DNA of 64,000 nt from Actinophytocola sp044466355 (GCF_044466355.1 NZ_JBITMQ010000004.1:124001-188000); one strand, 5' to 3'. Counted from the first letter of the stretch, positions 16,655-24,999 are shown. Program-made: numbers and translations. Notes: generated from the letters alone by a model not told the origin.

Positions 16655-17332
16655 ATGCTGCGAACCAGGATCAGCGCAGGCGTAATCATCAGCGGTGCGA
16701 TGTTGCTGCTGACCGCCTGCAACACCGGTGGGACGGACGGTTCGGGGAGTCCGGACGTGCCGACGATCAACGACAGTGCGACCTCCCAGCCGGCGGAGCC
16801 ACCGCCGACCACCAGTTCGAACCCGCCGAGCCCGCCGCGTACGTCGCAGGCCGTGCAGCCGCCGGTGTCCTCCGGGCAGGACGGGGTGACCAACGATGCC
16901 GAGTGCAAGGTCGCGGACCTCAAGCTGAGCCTTCGCGACGGGGACGCTGCCGCGGGCACCTTCTACCGCAGTCTCGTGTTCACCAACAAGGGCAGCCGCA
17001 CCTGCACCATCCAGGGCTTCGCCGGCGTCTCGTACGTCGCGGGGGACGACGGGCACCAGGTCGGGCCCGCGGCCTACCGGGTCGGCAGGAAGGGGCCGGC
17101 CGTCACGTTGAAGCCGGGGGACAGCGCGTCGGCGGCTGTCGGGTTCGTGCAGGTGCGCAACTACGACCCCGCCGAGTGCAAGCCGACCGACGTGCGTGGC
17201 CTGCGGGTCTACCCGCCGCACGAGTACGACTCCATGTTCGTGCCCAGTCCGGGCACCGGCTGCGCGGGTGACCCGCCCGGCAACCAGCTGACCGTCGCCA
17301 CGGTCAAGCCCGGTACGGGCGGTGGCGCCTAG
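16655..17332 (+). CDS. DUF4232-type secreted lipoprotein
   Basis: 225 residues. A lipoprotein signal peptide ends in the lipobox LLTAC (Cys about 22), so the protein is lipid-anchored outside the membrane. A low-complexity Pro/Ser/Thr linker (about 23-75) precedes a beta-sandwich DUF4232-like domain with CKVADLKLSL, GSRTCTIQGFAGVSYV and paired cysteines. Ligand unknown. ATG 16655 is best placed behind GGAGG (16642-16646); GTG 16640 and ATG 16649 are in frame but poorly spaced. The stop shares CTAG with the convergent response regulator. Confidence 0.78.
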   Translation: MLRTRISAGVIISGAMLLLTACNTGGTDGSGSPDVPTINDSATSQPAEPPPTTSSNPPSPPRTSQAVQPPVSSGQDGVTNDAECKVADLKLSLRDGDAAAGTFYRSLVFTNKGSRTCTIQGFAGVSYVAGDDGHQVGPAAYRVGRKGPAVTLKPGDSASAAVGFVQVRNYDPAECKPTDVRGLRVYPPHEYDSMFVPSPGTGCAGDPPGNQLTVATVKPGTGGGA

Positions 17333-17988
17333 CCCTCGTCGGCCATCAGGCCGGTGCGCCACGCCCACGCGGCCACCTCGACGCGGTTGCGGGCCCCGAT
17401 CTTGGCCTGCACCGCGGCGAGGTGTGTCTTCACCGTCGACAGCGACAGGTACAGCTCCGTCCCGATCTCCGTGTTGGTGAGGCCGCGGGCCGCCGCCTTC
17501 ACCACGTCGAGCTCCCGTTCGGTCAGCGGCTCGGTCGTCGTCTCCCTGGGGGCCGTCGCGTTCGCCGTGGAGAAGTGTTTGAGCAGCCGGACGGTGATCT
17601 GCGGGGACACCAGCGCGTCGCCGCGGTCGGCCGCTCGGACCGCTTCCAGCAGCAGCGCCGGGCCCGCGTCCTTGAGCAGGAAACCGTTGGCGCCGTTGGA
17701 AAGCGCGGTGTGCACGTACTCGTCCAGGTCGAACGTCGTGACCACCACGACCTTCAGCGGGTCGGCCACCCCCGGGCCCGCCAGCGCCTTCGTCACCTCC
17801 AGGCCGTCCATGCCCGGCATGCGGATGTCCAGCAGGCACACGTCCGGCCGCAGCTCCCGCGCGCGCCGCACCGCCGACACCCCGTCGGCGACGTCGGCCA
17901 CCACCTCGATGTCGTCCTGGGTTTCCAGGATCATCCGGAAACCCGCGCGCACCATCTCCTGATCGTCCGCGATCAGTACCCGGATCAC
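17329..17988 (-). CDS. LuxR-family response regulator
   Basis: 219 residues. Receiver domain with IRVLIADDQEMVRAGF, phospho-Asp in CLLDIRMPGMDG near 53, TTFDLDEYV and LLKDAG; C-terminal HTH LTERELDVVKAAARGLTNTEIG with SLSTVKTHLAAVQAK. GTG 17988 overlaps the kinase stop (GTGA), so kinase and regulator are translationally coupled. A longer in-frame start lies inside the kinase gene and was rejected. The target may be the GGTCGGC repeats at 19748-19809 (inference). Confidence 0.9.
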   Translation of the reverse strand: MIRVLIADDQEMVRAGFRMILETQDDIEVVADVADGVSAVRRARELRPDVCLLDIRMPGMDGLEVTKALAGPGVADPLKVVVVTTFDLDEYVHTALSNGANGFLLKDAGPALLLEAVRAADRGDALVSPQITVRLLKHFSTANATAPRETTTEPLTERELDVVKAAARGLTNTEIGTELYLSLSTVKTHLAAVQAKIGARNRVEVAAWAWRTGLMADEG

Positions 17989-19706
17989 AGTCCCTCTTTC
18001 CGCAGCGGCAGCCACGCCTCGACGCTCCAGCCGACGTAACCGCTCGGCCCCGCGTCGAACCGGCCCCCGAGCAGCTCTACCCGCTCACGCATGCCGACCA
18101 GACCGTAGCCGCCCGACCCGCCCGCCGGGTTCACAGGGCGTCGCGAGCCGTCGTCCGTCACCCTGATGTGGAGGGTGTCGCTCGGTGTCTGTGCCACCAG
18201 CACGTGCACGGCGCTCGCGTCCGGGGCGTGCTTGCCGACGTTCGTCAGCGACTCCTGCACCAGCCGCAGCACCGACCGGCCGACCTCGTGCGGCAGCTCG
18301 TCCGGCAGGTCCACCGCCAGCTCCACCGGCGGACCCGGGAAGTTCTCGGCGAGACCGGCCAGGTCGCCCGCGAGGTCGGTCGTGGCCTGTTCCGCCATGT
18401 CCGTGTTGCCCGCGGTCCACGCCGCCGTGCCGTCCCGCAGGCTGCCGACGAGCGTGCGCATCGCCGTGAGCGCCTCGGTCCCGCTGCGTTCGATCTTCTC
18501 CAGTGCGGGCACCGCGACCGCCGGGTTCTTCTCCGCGACCATCAGCGCGGCCTGCGCCTGGACCACGATGCCGGTGACGTGGTGGGCGACCACGTCGTGC
18601 AGCTCCCGCGCCAGCGCCATCCGCTCGCCCTGCTGCGCGGACGTCACCGCCGCCCGCACGGTCTGGTTCCGCTCCCGGTCGCGTGCCCGGAAGTACACGC
18701 CCGCCGCGATGGACACGAGCAGCAGGAACAGCAGGACGAGTGAGAAGTTGGCGTCGGTGACGGTGTCGGGGTCCCGCATGGCCATCGCGAGCCCGTTCGC
18801 CGCGGCCAGGCCCGCCGTCGCCGTCGCCGCCTGCCTGGTCGGCGTGTAGCGGACGACGTAGGCGACCAGCGCCATGCTCGCGGCCAGGCCGGTGAAGGAC
18901 ATCGGCAGGTCGTTGCCGCGCGTGTACATCACCGAGACCATGCCGCTGAACAACAGGACACCCGCCGCGAGCCACGTGTTCCGCAGCGGGTACTTCGGGC
19001 CGAAGAACGCGCACACGCCCGCGACCGCCGAACCGCCCAGCGTGAACACCACGTCGATGCCGCCCTGCGACAGCTCGAGGAGGGCGAGCACGCTCAGTGC
19101 CGCGCCGAGCGGCCACTGCTTGCGGACCAGCTCGCCCATCTCGGAGACGACCCGCTGCCTGGCGCTGCGCCGCAGGTACAGGCCGGTGCCGACGGCCGCG
19201 GCCAGCAGGACGAACCCGATGAACAACGACGCCAGCATCTCGGACGGGGAGATGATCTCGACGAGCCCGCCCGAGTAGCCGCCGCAGTAGTAGTCCGCGC
19301 AGTACGGCGTCCGCAGGAGGATCGACGCCAGGCAGGACACCACCAGTGCCGTCGTGCAGGCGAACGCCGCCACCGGCGCCGCCCGCCACACCACCAGCAC
19401 GACGAGCACGGTCCCGGCGATCAGCTCCGTGAGCATGATGTTGGACAGCGCGATCGACGGCGGGTGCACCCCGAAGCCGCGCATCATCAGCGACGAGACG
19501 GTCAGTGTGACCGCCCCGATGATCGACGCGCTCGCGGGCCGGTTCACCCCGAGCCACGCACACCCGGCGAAGATCGCGGCGCCGGGCAGCGCCAGCAGCG
19601 ACCGGAGGCTCAGCGAGTAGCCGGTGGCGATCATGGCGAAGTCGAGCACCAGGGCGACGCCCAGCAATGTGGCCAGCCAGCGATGCGGCACCGGTTGCGG
19701 TGTCAT
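17985..19706 (-). CDS. NarL-type membrane sensor histidine kinase
   Basis: 573 residues. About ten hydrophobic helices fill residues 1-350 (two arrays separated by VRKQWPL), with a Cys-rich loop TPYCADYYCGG facing outside. Then HisKA_3 with LARELHDVVAHHVTGIV and a HATPase (LVQESLTNVGKHA; GYGLVGMRERVELLGG). The G1 box reads VTDDGSR, weaker than the usual DNG/DDG-x-G. ATG 19706 was chosen although the frame is open upstream: the upstream part lacks family features and a leaderless -10 sits 7 nt before the ATG. The signal is unknown; the many helices suggest a membrane or envelope cue. Confidence 0.88.
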   Translation of the reverse strand: MTPQPVPHRWLATLLGVALVLDFAMIATGYSLSLRSLLALPGAAIFAGCAWLGVNRPASASIIGAVTLTVSSLMMRGFGVHPPSIALSNIMLTELIAGTVLVVLVVWRAAPVAAFACTTALVVSCLASILLRTPYCADYYCGGYSGGLVEIISPSEMLASLFIGFVLLAAAVGTGLYLRRSARQRVVSEMGELVRKQWPLGAALSVLALLELSQGGIDVVFTLGGSAVAGVCAFFGPKYPLRNTWLAAGVLLFSGMVSVMYTRGNDLPMSFTGLAASMALVAYVVRYTPTRQAATATAGLAAANGLAMAMRDPDTVTDANFSLVLLFLLLVSIAAGVYFRARDRERNQTVRAAVTSAQQGERMALARELHDVVAHHVTGIVVQAQAALMVAEKNPAVAVPALEKIERSGTEALTAMRTLVGSLRDGTAAWTAGNTDMAEQATTDLAGDLAGLAENFPGPPVELAVDLPDELPHEVGRSVLRLVQESLTNVGKHAPDASAVHVLVAQTPSDTLHIRVTDDGSRRPVNPAGGSGGYGLVGMRERVELLGGRFDAGPSGYVGWSVEAWLPLRKEGL

Positions 19707-19713
19707 GCGGCCC

Positions 19714-19719
19714 AACGTA
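19714..19719 (-). promoter_or_regulatory. Leaderless -10 box of the histidine kinase
   Basis: Minus-strand TACGTT ends 7 nt before ATG 19706; no ribosome site. It fixes the kinase start. Confidence 0.5.
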
Positions 19720-19747
19720 AGGCAGCGGCGCGTCTCCCGCCTCGGCC

Positions 19748-19809
19748 GGTCGGCGGGCCGGGGTCGGCCGATCGGCCAGTGGTCGGCGCCGCGGCGGTGA
19801 CCGGTCGGC
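19748..19809. repeat. Four GGTCGGC repeats between kinase and small membrane protein
   Basis: GGTCGGC occurs at 19748, 19762, 19781 and 19803 on the plus strand, and a 12-bp palindrome GGCCGATCGGCC spans 19766-19777. The cluster lies between two divergent starts, and an autoregulatory site for the LuxR-type regulator is plausible. High GC raises chance matches. Confidence 0.4.
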
Positions 19810-19895
19810 CGGTGGGCCGCGACTGTTCGACCGATCCGCGGGCGGGGTCTCCGGAGAGAAGCTGTGACCAGCGAGTTCACCGGAGGAGGAAGAAA

Positions 19896-20090
19896 ATGCT
19901 GCAGGCGGTTCTGGTCTGGGTCGGGGCGGTACTGGCGCTCGGGCTGTTGCTCGTGATGGCGCTCGGACCGGTCATCGTGGAGGTTGACTCGTGGTGGTAC
20001 GAGCGGCGGCACAACCGGAAGGTCCGCAAGGCGGCCGCCCGCAACGCCGAGGCACGTGCGGCACAGCGGGTCCCGCAGCCGGTCGCCTAG
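19896..20090 (+). CDS. Small single-pass membrane protein
   Basis: 64 residues. One membrane helix (about 5-27, VLVWVGAVLALGLLLVMALG) and a very basic C-terminal tail (YERRHNRKVRKAAARNAEAR). GGAGGAGGAAG (19882-19892) gives strong start support. No family recognised. It is divergent from the kinase gene and its stop overlaps the ArsR stop in a shared CTAG. It could be an accessory of the kinase (inference from position only). Confidence 0.65.
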   Translation: MLQAVLVWVGAVLALGLLLVMALGPVIVEVDSWWYERRHNRKVRKAAARNAEARAAQRVPQPVA

Positions 20091-20401
20091 CCGGCGTCGA
20101 GGACGGCGCGGACTAGGCCGGGGAAGCGCCTGTCCAGTTCGTCGAGGCGCAGCGTGTTCATGCGCTGCCTGCCGTCGTCGTACTGGCGGAGGATGCCCGC
20201 CTTGCGCAGGGTCCGGAAGTGGTGGCTGAGCGTCGAGGCGGCGACCGGCAGGCCGAACGTGCCGCAGGGGCGGTCGCCGTCGGTCATGAGCAGGCGGACG
20301 ATCTGCCGCCGCGTCGGGTCGGCCAGTGCCTTGAGCACCTCGTCGACCTCGACGGTCGCGACGTCCGGGTGCGAGACCGGCGCCCATCGCCCGATCGGCA
20401 T
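20087..20401 (-). CDS. ArsR-family transcriptional regulator
   Basis: 104 residues, a winged helix: VDEVLKALADPTRRQIVRLL, then the recognition helix region PVAASTLSHHFRTLRKAGIL and the wing QYDDGRQRMNTLRLDEL. There is no cysteine metal motif beyond one Cys in GDRPCGTFG, which favours a non-metal or single-Cys sensor. ATG 20401 is preferred; the frame continues upstream to about 20473 but would read through the operators. It is divergent from the secreted protein at 20497 and probably represses both. Confidence 0.85.
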   Translation of the reverse strand: MPIGRWAPVSHPDVATVEVDEVLKALADPTRRQIVRLLMTDGDRPCGTFGLPVAASTLSHHFRTLRKAGILRQYDDGRQRMNTLRLDELDRRFPGLVRAVLDAG

Positions 20402-20424
20402 ACCTGAACGACCTCTCAGTTCTC

Positions 20425-20479
20425 TTCGATACTTAACGAAAACTCTACCCGGACTCCGGTCTATTCGACACACATCGAA
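20425..20479. promoter_or_regulatory. Pair of 16-bp ArsR-type operators
   Basis: TTCGATACTTAACGAA (20425-20440) and TTCGACACACATCGAA (20464-20479) share 12 of 16 bases, both begin TTCGA and end CGAA, and are 39 bp apart centre to centre. A further half site TTCGAC lies at 20491-20496 next to the secreted-protein start. AT-rich against its surroundings. Confidence 0.65.
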
Positions 20480-20496
20480 AACACCGGAGGTTCGAC

Positions 20497-21234
20497 ATGA
20501 AAGTCCCCTTCGTCCTGGCGGTTGTGGCGGCAGCGATCGGTCTCTCGGCGACCCCCGCGGCGGCTGCGGACGAGCCGGCGCACCCCGCTCCGCTCGGCCC
20601 GCAACGACCGTACGAACCCGACGTGCCCGGCCCGGAGAACCTCGAGGACGGCACGGTGACCGTCGACCGGCGCGGTGACGGCGTCGCCCTCACCTTCGAC
20701 ACCCGGCGCTGGACCGCGACCGGCGAGAAGCCCGCCGCGCCACGCGAGTTCGTGTTCCTGTTCGACAACTCGATCCGGTTCAACCCGTTCGCGTTCCCGA
20801 CGTGCGGCAGGGCGCAGCTCGCCGCGCAGGCCTGCCCGCCCGGCTCGAAGGTCGGCGGCGGCCGCGCGGAGTTCTACCCGGCCGGCAGCGCGGAGGTGAT
20901 CGTCTACAACACGACGTTCGCGAACGGCATGCGTGGCGTGCTGATCACGATCCCGGCCGCGGGCACCGTGCTCGACAACTACCTCGAGCCGGTCGTCGGC
21001 GACTACCAGCGCCGCTACACCTGGGGCTTCCACGAGCACATCCCGGTCAGCGACATCCCGCCGGGGGAACGCGGCTCGACCACCGACTTCGTCGTCACCT
21101 TCGGCGCCACCTGGCAGGGCGAGGACTTCGTCACCTCGTACGCGCGGCCGGGCAGCGAGCTGAACTTCGGGGTCTGGAGCCACTACGTGACCGGCCAGAA
21201 GGTGCTGACCGAGGGGCAGGCGGTCCGTCCGTGA
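20497..21234 (+). CDS. Secreted protein of unknown function
   Basis: 245 residues. A Sec signal peptide (about 1-24: VPFVLAVVAAAIGLSATPAAA, cut after AAA) leaves a mature protein of about 220 residues, rich in aromatic and beta-prone segments, with two cysteines (CGRAQLAAQAC) that may form a disulphide. No catalytic motif was recognised. GGAGG precedes the ATG. It is divergent from the ArsR gene and behind two matching operators, so probably induced by whatever ArsR senses. Confidence 0.7.
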   Translation: MKVPFVLAVVAAAIGLSATPAAAADEPAHPAPLGPQRPYEPDVPGPENLEDGTVTVDRRGDGVALTFDTRRWTATGEKPAAPREFVFLFDNSIRFNPFAFPTCGRAQLAAQACPPGSKVGGGRAEFYPAGSAEVIVYNTTFANGMRGVLITIPAAGTVLDNYLEPVVGDYQRRYTWGFHEHIPVSDIPPGERGSTTDFVVTFGATWQGEDFVTSYARPGSELNFGVWSHYVTGQKVLTEGQAVRP

Positions 21235-21242
21235 CACCGCCT

Positions 21243-21282
21243 CGGTGGTGCGGGCAGCCCCCTGCGGCCGCCCGCACCACCG
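21243..21282. terminator. Bidirectional hairpin terminator
   Basis: Perfect 13-bp stem CGGTGGTGCGGGC (21243-21255) with GCCCGCACCACCG (21270-21282), between the stop of the secreted protein and the stop of the convergent sigma-factor gene. Confidence 0.75.
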
Positions 21283-21289
21283 AAGTCGT

Positions 21290-21940
21290 CTACCGGGCGA
21301 CCGTCTTGCGCAGGCGGTTGAGCGCCCGGTGCTGTGCGACGCGGACCGCGTCGGGGGTGGTGCCGACGGCGTCCGCGGTCTCCTGCGCGGACATGCCCAT
21401 CACGACACGCATCACGATGATCTCCCGCTGTCGCGGCAGGAGCGTGCGCAGGAGGTCGCCCGTCTGCTCGACGAGCTCGCGGCGCAGTGCGATCTGCTCC
21501 GGGCCCTCGTCGACGAGCGCGGTGTCCGGGGTCTCCGCGGTCGGCAGCGACCGGTCCCGCGCGGCGGCGCGGTGGACGTCGGCCACCTTGTGCGCCGCGA
21601 CCCCGAACACGAACGACAGGAAGGGGCGGCCGAGGTGCCGGTAGGTGGGCAGGGCGCGGAAGACCGCGATGCACACCTCCTGCGCCACGTCGTCCGCGGA
21701 GCTGATCGGACGTACCCGGCCCAGCTTCGTGCGGCAGTACCGCACCATGATCGGTCGCAGGTATGCGAGCAGCTCGGTTGTCGCCGCGGTGTCCCCCGCG
21801 GACGCGGCGGCGGCCACGCCGTCCAGGTTCCCCCTGGTCACCGGGCGTGACCACGCCGGGGTCATCACCGGCGCGGTCACGCCCGCCAGCTCGGCTTCGA
21901 GCTGCGAGAGGTCAACGTCTGGCTCTGCCGTGCACAACAT
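21290..21940 (-). CDS. shbA: ECF-type sigma factor, ShbA-like
   Basis: 216 residues. Sigma2 region: YLRPIMVRYCRTKLGR, ADDVAQEVCIAVFRALPTYR, FLSFVFGVAAHKVADVHRAAARDRS. Sigma4: LPRQREIIVMRVVMGMSAQETADAVGTTPDAVRVAQHRALNRLR. The region-2 wording matches ShbA of Streptomyces, which transcribes the principal sigma gene hrdB. The N-terminal 45 residues are longer than in most ECF factors. No anti-sigma gene is adjacent, in keeping with ShbA. ATG 21940 follows AGGAGG by 8 bases. Confidence 0.82.
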   Translation of the reverse strand: MLCTAEPDVDLSQLEAELAGVTAPVMTPAWSRPVTRGNLDGVAAAASAGDTAATTELLAYLRPIMVRYCRTKLGRVRPISSADDVAQEVCIAVFRALPTYRHLGRPFLSFVFGVAAHKVADVHRAAARDRSLPTAETPDTALVDEGPEQIALRRELVEQTGDLLRTLLPRQREIIVMRVVMGMSAQETADAVGTTPDAVRVAQHRALNRLRKTVAR

Positions 21941-22088
21941 CGCGTGCCTCCTGTGCCCCCCGGCTGTTGTGTTCACTCAAGAGAGCACGAACAGGCGGCA
22001 CAAATACGTCGGCAGCGAAATGAAATCCCCGGAGAACCAAACCGTTGCCCAATCGGGCAGTGTGCTCGTACGGCACGTGTGCCCGCGG

Positions 22089-23267
22089 TTACCGCCTGCT
22101 GACGAGGACGTCCACGCGCACCAGGTGGTGGTCCGACGCGTCGTTCAGACGGGACAGCTCGTCGGTCGGCCAGTAGACCGCCGAGTGCACCGGCCACAGG
22201 CCCCGCGACGGCAGCACGTAGTCGGCACGCAGGTTGCCGGGCGCGTTGTCGTTGAAGTCCGCGGTGTCGTGGTACGGGTCCGACCGGTGGGTCAGGTTCG
22301 CGCCGCCCTGGGTCTGCGCGGCGAGCACACCGCCCTCGCTGCCCGGGCGCGGGTCGATCACGCGGCGTGCGTTCAGCAGCTGCTGGATCGAGCCCGGCAC
22401 GCTGTCACCGTCGAGCGGGTCGGAGTTCTGGTCGCCCGCGACCACGAACTTCTGGCTCGGGTTCAGCCCGCCCCGGCGTCCCTCGTCGTCGTAGATGTAG
22501 CGGCCCTTGCCCGGCGTCACGTAGTCCGCCCAGAAGCGGATCTCGTCGTGGTTGCGGGTGCCGTTGCGGTCCTCGGCGCCGTCGAACGTGGGCGGCGTCG
22601 GGTGCGAGACGAGGAAGTGCACGGTCTCGCGACCGACCCGCACCGGCACGTCCCAGTGCGACTTCGACGACAGGCGCAGCACGTCGAGGACCTCGGGGGA
22701 GTACCAGTCCTTCGCCGCCGGGGTCGCCGGGTCGTCCGGCAGCATGGCGTTCGGCATGTCCTTCCACAGGAAGTTCTGGAAGGTGCGGGCGTGCCTGGTG
22801 TCGATCGGGTACTTCGACAGCACCAGCATCCCGTACTGGCCCTCGAACAGGCCGAAGCCGTGCGCGTCGTTGCCGGTGTTCGTGCTGCCGTTGCGGTCGA
22901 GGTCGAAGCCGGTCAGCACACCGGTGTTGGACGGCGCGATGAACGCGTACGGGTAGTCGATGGCCCGGGCGCCGTTCTGGCCCCGCTCCAGGTAGTTGTC
23001 CCGGAACAGGTCGACGGCCGCGGGCGCGTAGTCGAACTCGTTGATCAACAGCACGTCCGGCCGGTTGCGCTGGATGACCTCGGCGACCTCGCGCGCCTGC
23101 GCGTTGTCCGGTGTCGACAGGTCGGCGACCAACTGGCCGGCCGCGCCGCGGTTGAGCGAGGCGTTGAACGTGGCGAAACGGACGGTCTCGGTGCCCGTCG
23201 CCTGGGCGCTGGGGGCGGCGAGCACGCCTGCGGCGAGTGCCACCACGGGTAAGAGCAGAAGACGCAT
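22089..23267 (-). CDS. Secreted endonuclease/exonuclease/phosphatase-family protein
   Basis: 392 residues. Signal peptide about 1-23 (LLLLPVVALAAGVLAAPSAQA), then the EEP fold: Asn in FATFNASLNR, the metal Glu in VLLINEFDY, VSHPTPPTFDG, GDQNSDPLDGDS and the terminal His in ASDHHLVRVDV. All metal and catalytic positions of the DNase I-like superfamily are present, so it is probably an active extracellular nuclease or phosphodiesterase. These are often phosphate-starvation induced; I see no clear Pho box. It is divergent from a TetR gene whose product may or may not control it. Confidence 0.82.
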   Translation of the reverse strand: MRLLLLPVVALAAGVLAAPSAQATGTETVRFATFNASLNRGAAGQLVADLSTPDNAQAREVAEVIQRNRPDVLLINEFDYAPAAVDLFRDNYLERGQNGARAIDYPYAFIAPSNTGVLTGFDLDRNGSTNTGNDAHGFGLFEGQYGMLVLSKYPIDTRHARTFQNFLWKDMPNAMLPDDPATPAAKDWYSPEVLDVLRLSSKSHWDVPVRVGRETVHFLVSHPTPPTFDGAEDRNGTRNHDEIRFWADYVTPGKGRYIYDDEGRRGGLNPSQKFVVAGDQNSDPLDGDSVPGSIQQLLNARRVIDPRPGSEGGVLAAQTQGGANLTHRSDPYHDTADFNDNAPGNLRADYVLPSRGLWPVHSAVYWPTDELSRLNDASDHHLVRVDVLVSRR

Positions 23268-23307
23268 GGGCCACCCTGACACGCCCACGTGAACGGTGTC
23301 GCGGGGA

Positions 23308-23313
23308 TACGGT
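23308..23313 (+). promoter_or_regulatory. Leaderless -10 box of TetR gene 23320
   Basis: TACGGT ends 6 nt before GTG 23320; no ribosome site. It supports this start over an upstream in-frame GTG. Confidence 0.5.
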
Positions 23314-23319
23314 GAACGG

Positions 23320-24012
23320 GTGGCGGATTCTCCGGAGGCGGTGGTCAGGACACCCAAGAGCGAAGCGACACGCACGCTGATCGTCGAGACGGCGCTGCGG
23401 TTGTTCCAGGAGAACGGCTACGACAGGACGACCATGCGGGCCATCGCCAAGGAGGCGGGGGTGTCGGTCGGCAACGCGTACTACTACTTCTCGTCGAAGG
23501 AGCAGCTGGTCCAGGGCTTCTACGACCGGATCACGCAGCTCCACGAAGAGGCCTGTGTCGACGTCCTGAACAGCGAGAAGGACTTCGCCAAACGTTTGCG
23601 CGCGGTGCTGGTGGCGTGGCTCGAGGTGGCCGCGCCCTACCACGAGTTCGGCAGGCAGTTCTTCGTGAACGCGGCCGACCCGGACAGCCCTCTCAGCCCG
23701 TTCTCCACCGAGTCGAGCCCCGCGCGGGACGCCCAGATCGCGTTGTTCCGGCGCGTGCTGGAGGGGTCGACGGCGAAGGTCGACCCGGATCTGCGGCCTG
23801 AGCTGCCCGAACTGCTCTGGCTGTACGAGATGGGGGTCGTGCTGTTCTGGGTGCACGACCGGTCGCCGGACCGCCGTCGCACCCGGATGCTCGTGGACCG
23901 CACGGTGCCGCTGCTCGACCGCGTGATCGGGCTGTCCCGGCTGCGGCTGTTGCGTCCGGTGACCAGGGAGATCGTGCAACTCATCGGCGAGCTGACGCGC
24001 CCGGACGCTTGA
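23320..24012 (+). CDS. TetR-family regulator, probable controller of the diiron oxygenase
   Basis: 230 residues. N-terminal HTH: TRTLIVETALRLFQENGYDRTTMRAIAKEAGVSVGNAYYYFSSKEQL in TetR order (residues about 15-62). The C-terminal ligand domain has aromatic-rich helices (EFGRQFFVNAADP, LLWLYEMGVVLFWVHD), suggesting a hydrophobic ligand. It stands 67 bp upstream of the AurF-like gene, with a perfect palindrome between them. The ligand is unknown, perhaps an acyl or aromatic compound handled by the oxygenase. Confidence 0.87.
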   Translation: MADSPEAVVRTPKSEATRTLIVETALRLFQENGYDRTTMRAIAKEAGVSVGNAYYYFSSKEQLVQGFYDRITQLHEEACVDVLNSEKDFAKRLRAVLVAWLEVAAPYHEFGRQFFVNAADPDSPLSPFSTESSPARDAQIALFRRVLEGSTAKVDPDLRPELPELLWLYEMGVVLFWVHDRSPDRRRTRMLVDRTVPLLDRVIGLSRLRLLRPVTREIVQLIGELTRPDA

Positions 24013-24040
24013 CACGGGTCGACTTGCGGTCCAGCCTGAC

Positions 24041-24057
24041 TGTTACGGGAAGTAACA
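24041..24057. promoter_or_regulatory. Perfect palindromic operator before the diiron oxygenase
   Basis: TGTTAC (24041-24046), spacer GGGAA, GTAACA (24052-24057): a 17-bp TetR-size palindrome, AT-richer than its flanks, 22 bp before the oxygenase start. Confidence 0.7.
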
Positions 24058-24079
24058 CGTACTTGTCGGGAGGATCGCG

Positions 24080-24976
24080 ATGGCGCGAGCGCTGCAACCC
24101 AAGGACCGGGACGTCACCGCGGAGCGGCTGCTCTACTCGTCCATGCGGAACTCCTACGACCCGGACGTGGACGTCGACTGGGACGCGCCACTGGTCGACG
24201 GTCTCGGGTTCATGCCGGAGGAACGGGTCTCGCTGTACGGCACGCACCTGTGGGAGCGCCTGACGCCGGAGCAGCGGCTGGAGCTGTCGAAACACGAGAT
24301 CGGCAGCATCACCAGTGTCGGGCTGTGGACCGAGATCGTGCTGATGCAGCTGCTCGCGCGGTACGCGGCCGACCTCGACCCGCGCAGCCCGCACACGCAC
24401 TACGCGCTGACCGAGATCGGCGACGAGACCCGGCACGCGATCATGTTCGGCAAGGGCATCGCCCGGCTCGGCCTGCCCGCGTACGGCCCGCCGCGCGTGG
24501 TGCGGGTGCCCGCGAAGGTGTTCGGCGCGGTCATCGGCGGGCCCGCCATGTTCGCGTCCGTGCTGGTGGTCGAGGAGACGACCGACCGGCTGCAGCGGTC
24601 CATGCTCGACGACGACCGCATCCAGCCGATGATCCGCATGATCAACCGGATCCACGTGGTCGAGGAGGCCCGGCACGTCCGGTACGCGCGGGAGGAGCTC
24701 GTGCGTGGCCTGACGAAGCTCTCACGTCCGGCGTTGGAGCTGCACCGCCTGGTCACGGCGGTCGTCGCGGCGACCGTGATGGACATCCTGGTGCACCCCG
24801 GTGCGTACGCGGCGGTCGGACTCGACCCGCGCGAGGCTCGCAAGGTGGCGCTGGCCAACCCGCACCACCACGAGTCACGGCGGTGGATGGCGGAGAAGAT
24901 CGTGGCGTTCCTGGACGAGGTCGGCATGATCGGCGGGCCGTCCAAGGCCATCTGGAAACACGCTCATCTCATTTAA
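24080..24976 (+). CDS. AurF-like diiron oxygenase
   Basis: 298 residues, all-helical. Diiron ligands are visible as Glu in ELSKHEIGS, the ExxRH pair ETRHAIM, Glu in VVEETTDRL and EEARHVRYAREE, matching p-aminobenzoate N-oxygenase AurF and its many actinobacterial homologues. AurF oxidises an aryl amine to nitro; the substrate here is unknown. GGGAGG lies 6 bases before the ATG. It is not part of a biosynthetic cluster, so it may be a housekeeping or stress enzyme controlled by the adjacent TetR protein. Confidence 0.85.
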   Translation: MARALQPKDRDVTAERLLYSSMRNSYDPDVDVDWDAPLVDGLGFMPEERVSLYGTHLWERLTPEQRLELSKHEIGSITSVGLWTEIVLMQLLARYAADLDPRSPHTHYALTEIGDETRHAIMFGKGIARLGLPAYGPPRVVRVPAKVFGAVIGGPAMFASVLVVEETTDRLQRSMLDDDRIQPMIRMINRIHVVEEARHVRYAREELVRGLTKLSRPALELHRLVTAVVAATVMDILVHPGAYAAVGLDPREARKVALANPHHHESRRWMAEKIVAFLDEVGMIGGPSKAIWKHAHLI

Positions 24977-24993
24977 TCGCTGGTTGCCTTCTC

Positions 24994-24999
24994 TACTCT
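24994..24999 (+). promoter_or_regulatory. Leaderless -10 box of rtcB
   Basis: TACTCT ends 7 nt before ATG 25007; the intervening GGAATAC is not a ribosome site. Confidence 0.55.

Noticed and set aside
19707..20387. N-terminal extension of the histidine kinase frame beyond 19706
   Set aside because: Encodes Arg/Pro-rich sequence overlapping the small membrane protein and arsR; ATG 19706 has a good leaderless promoter.
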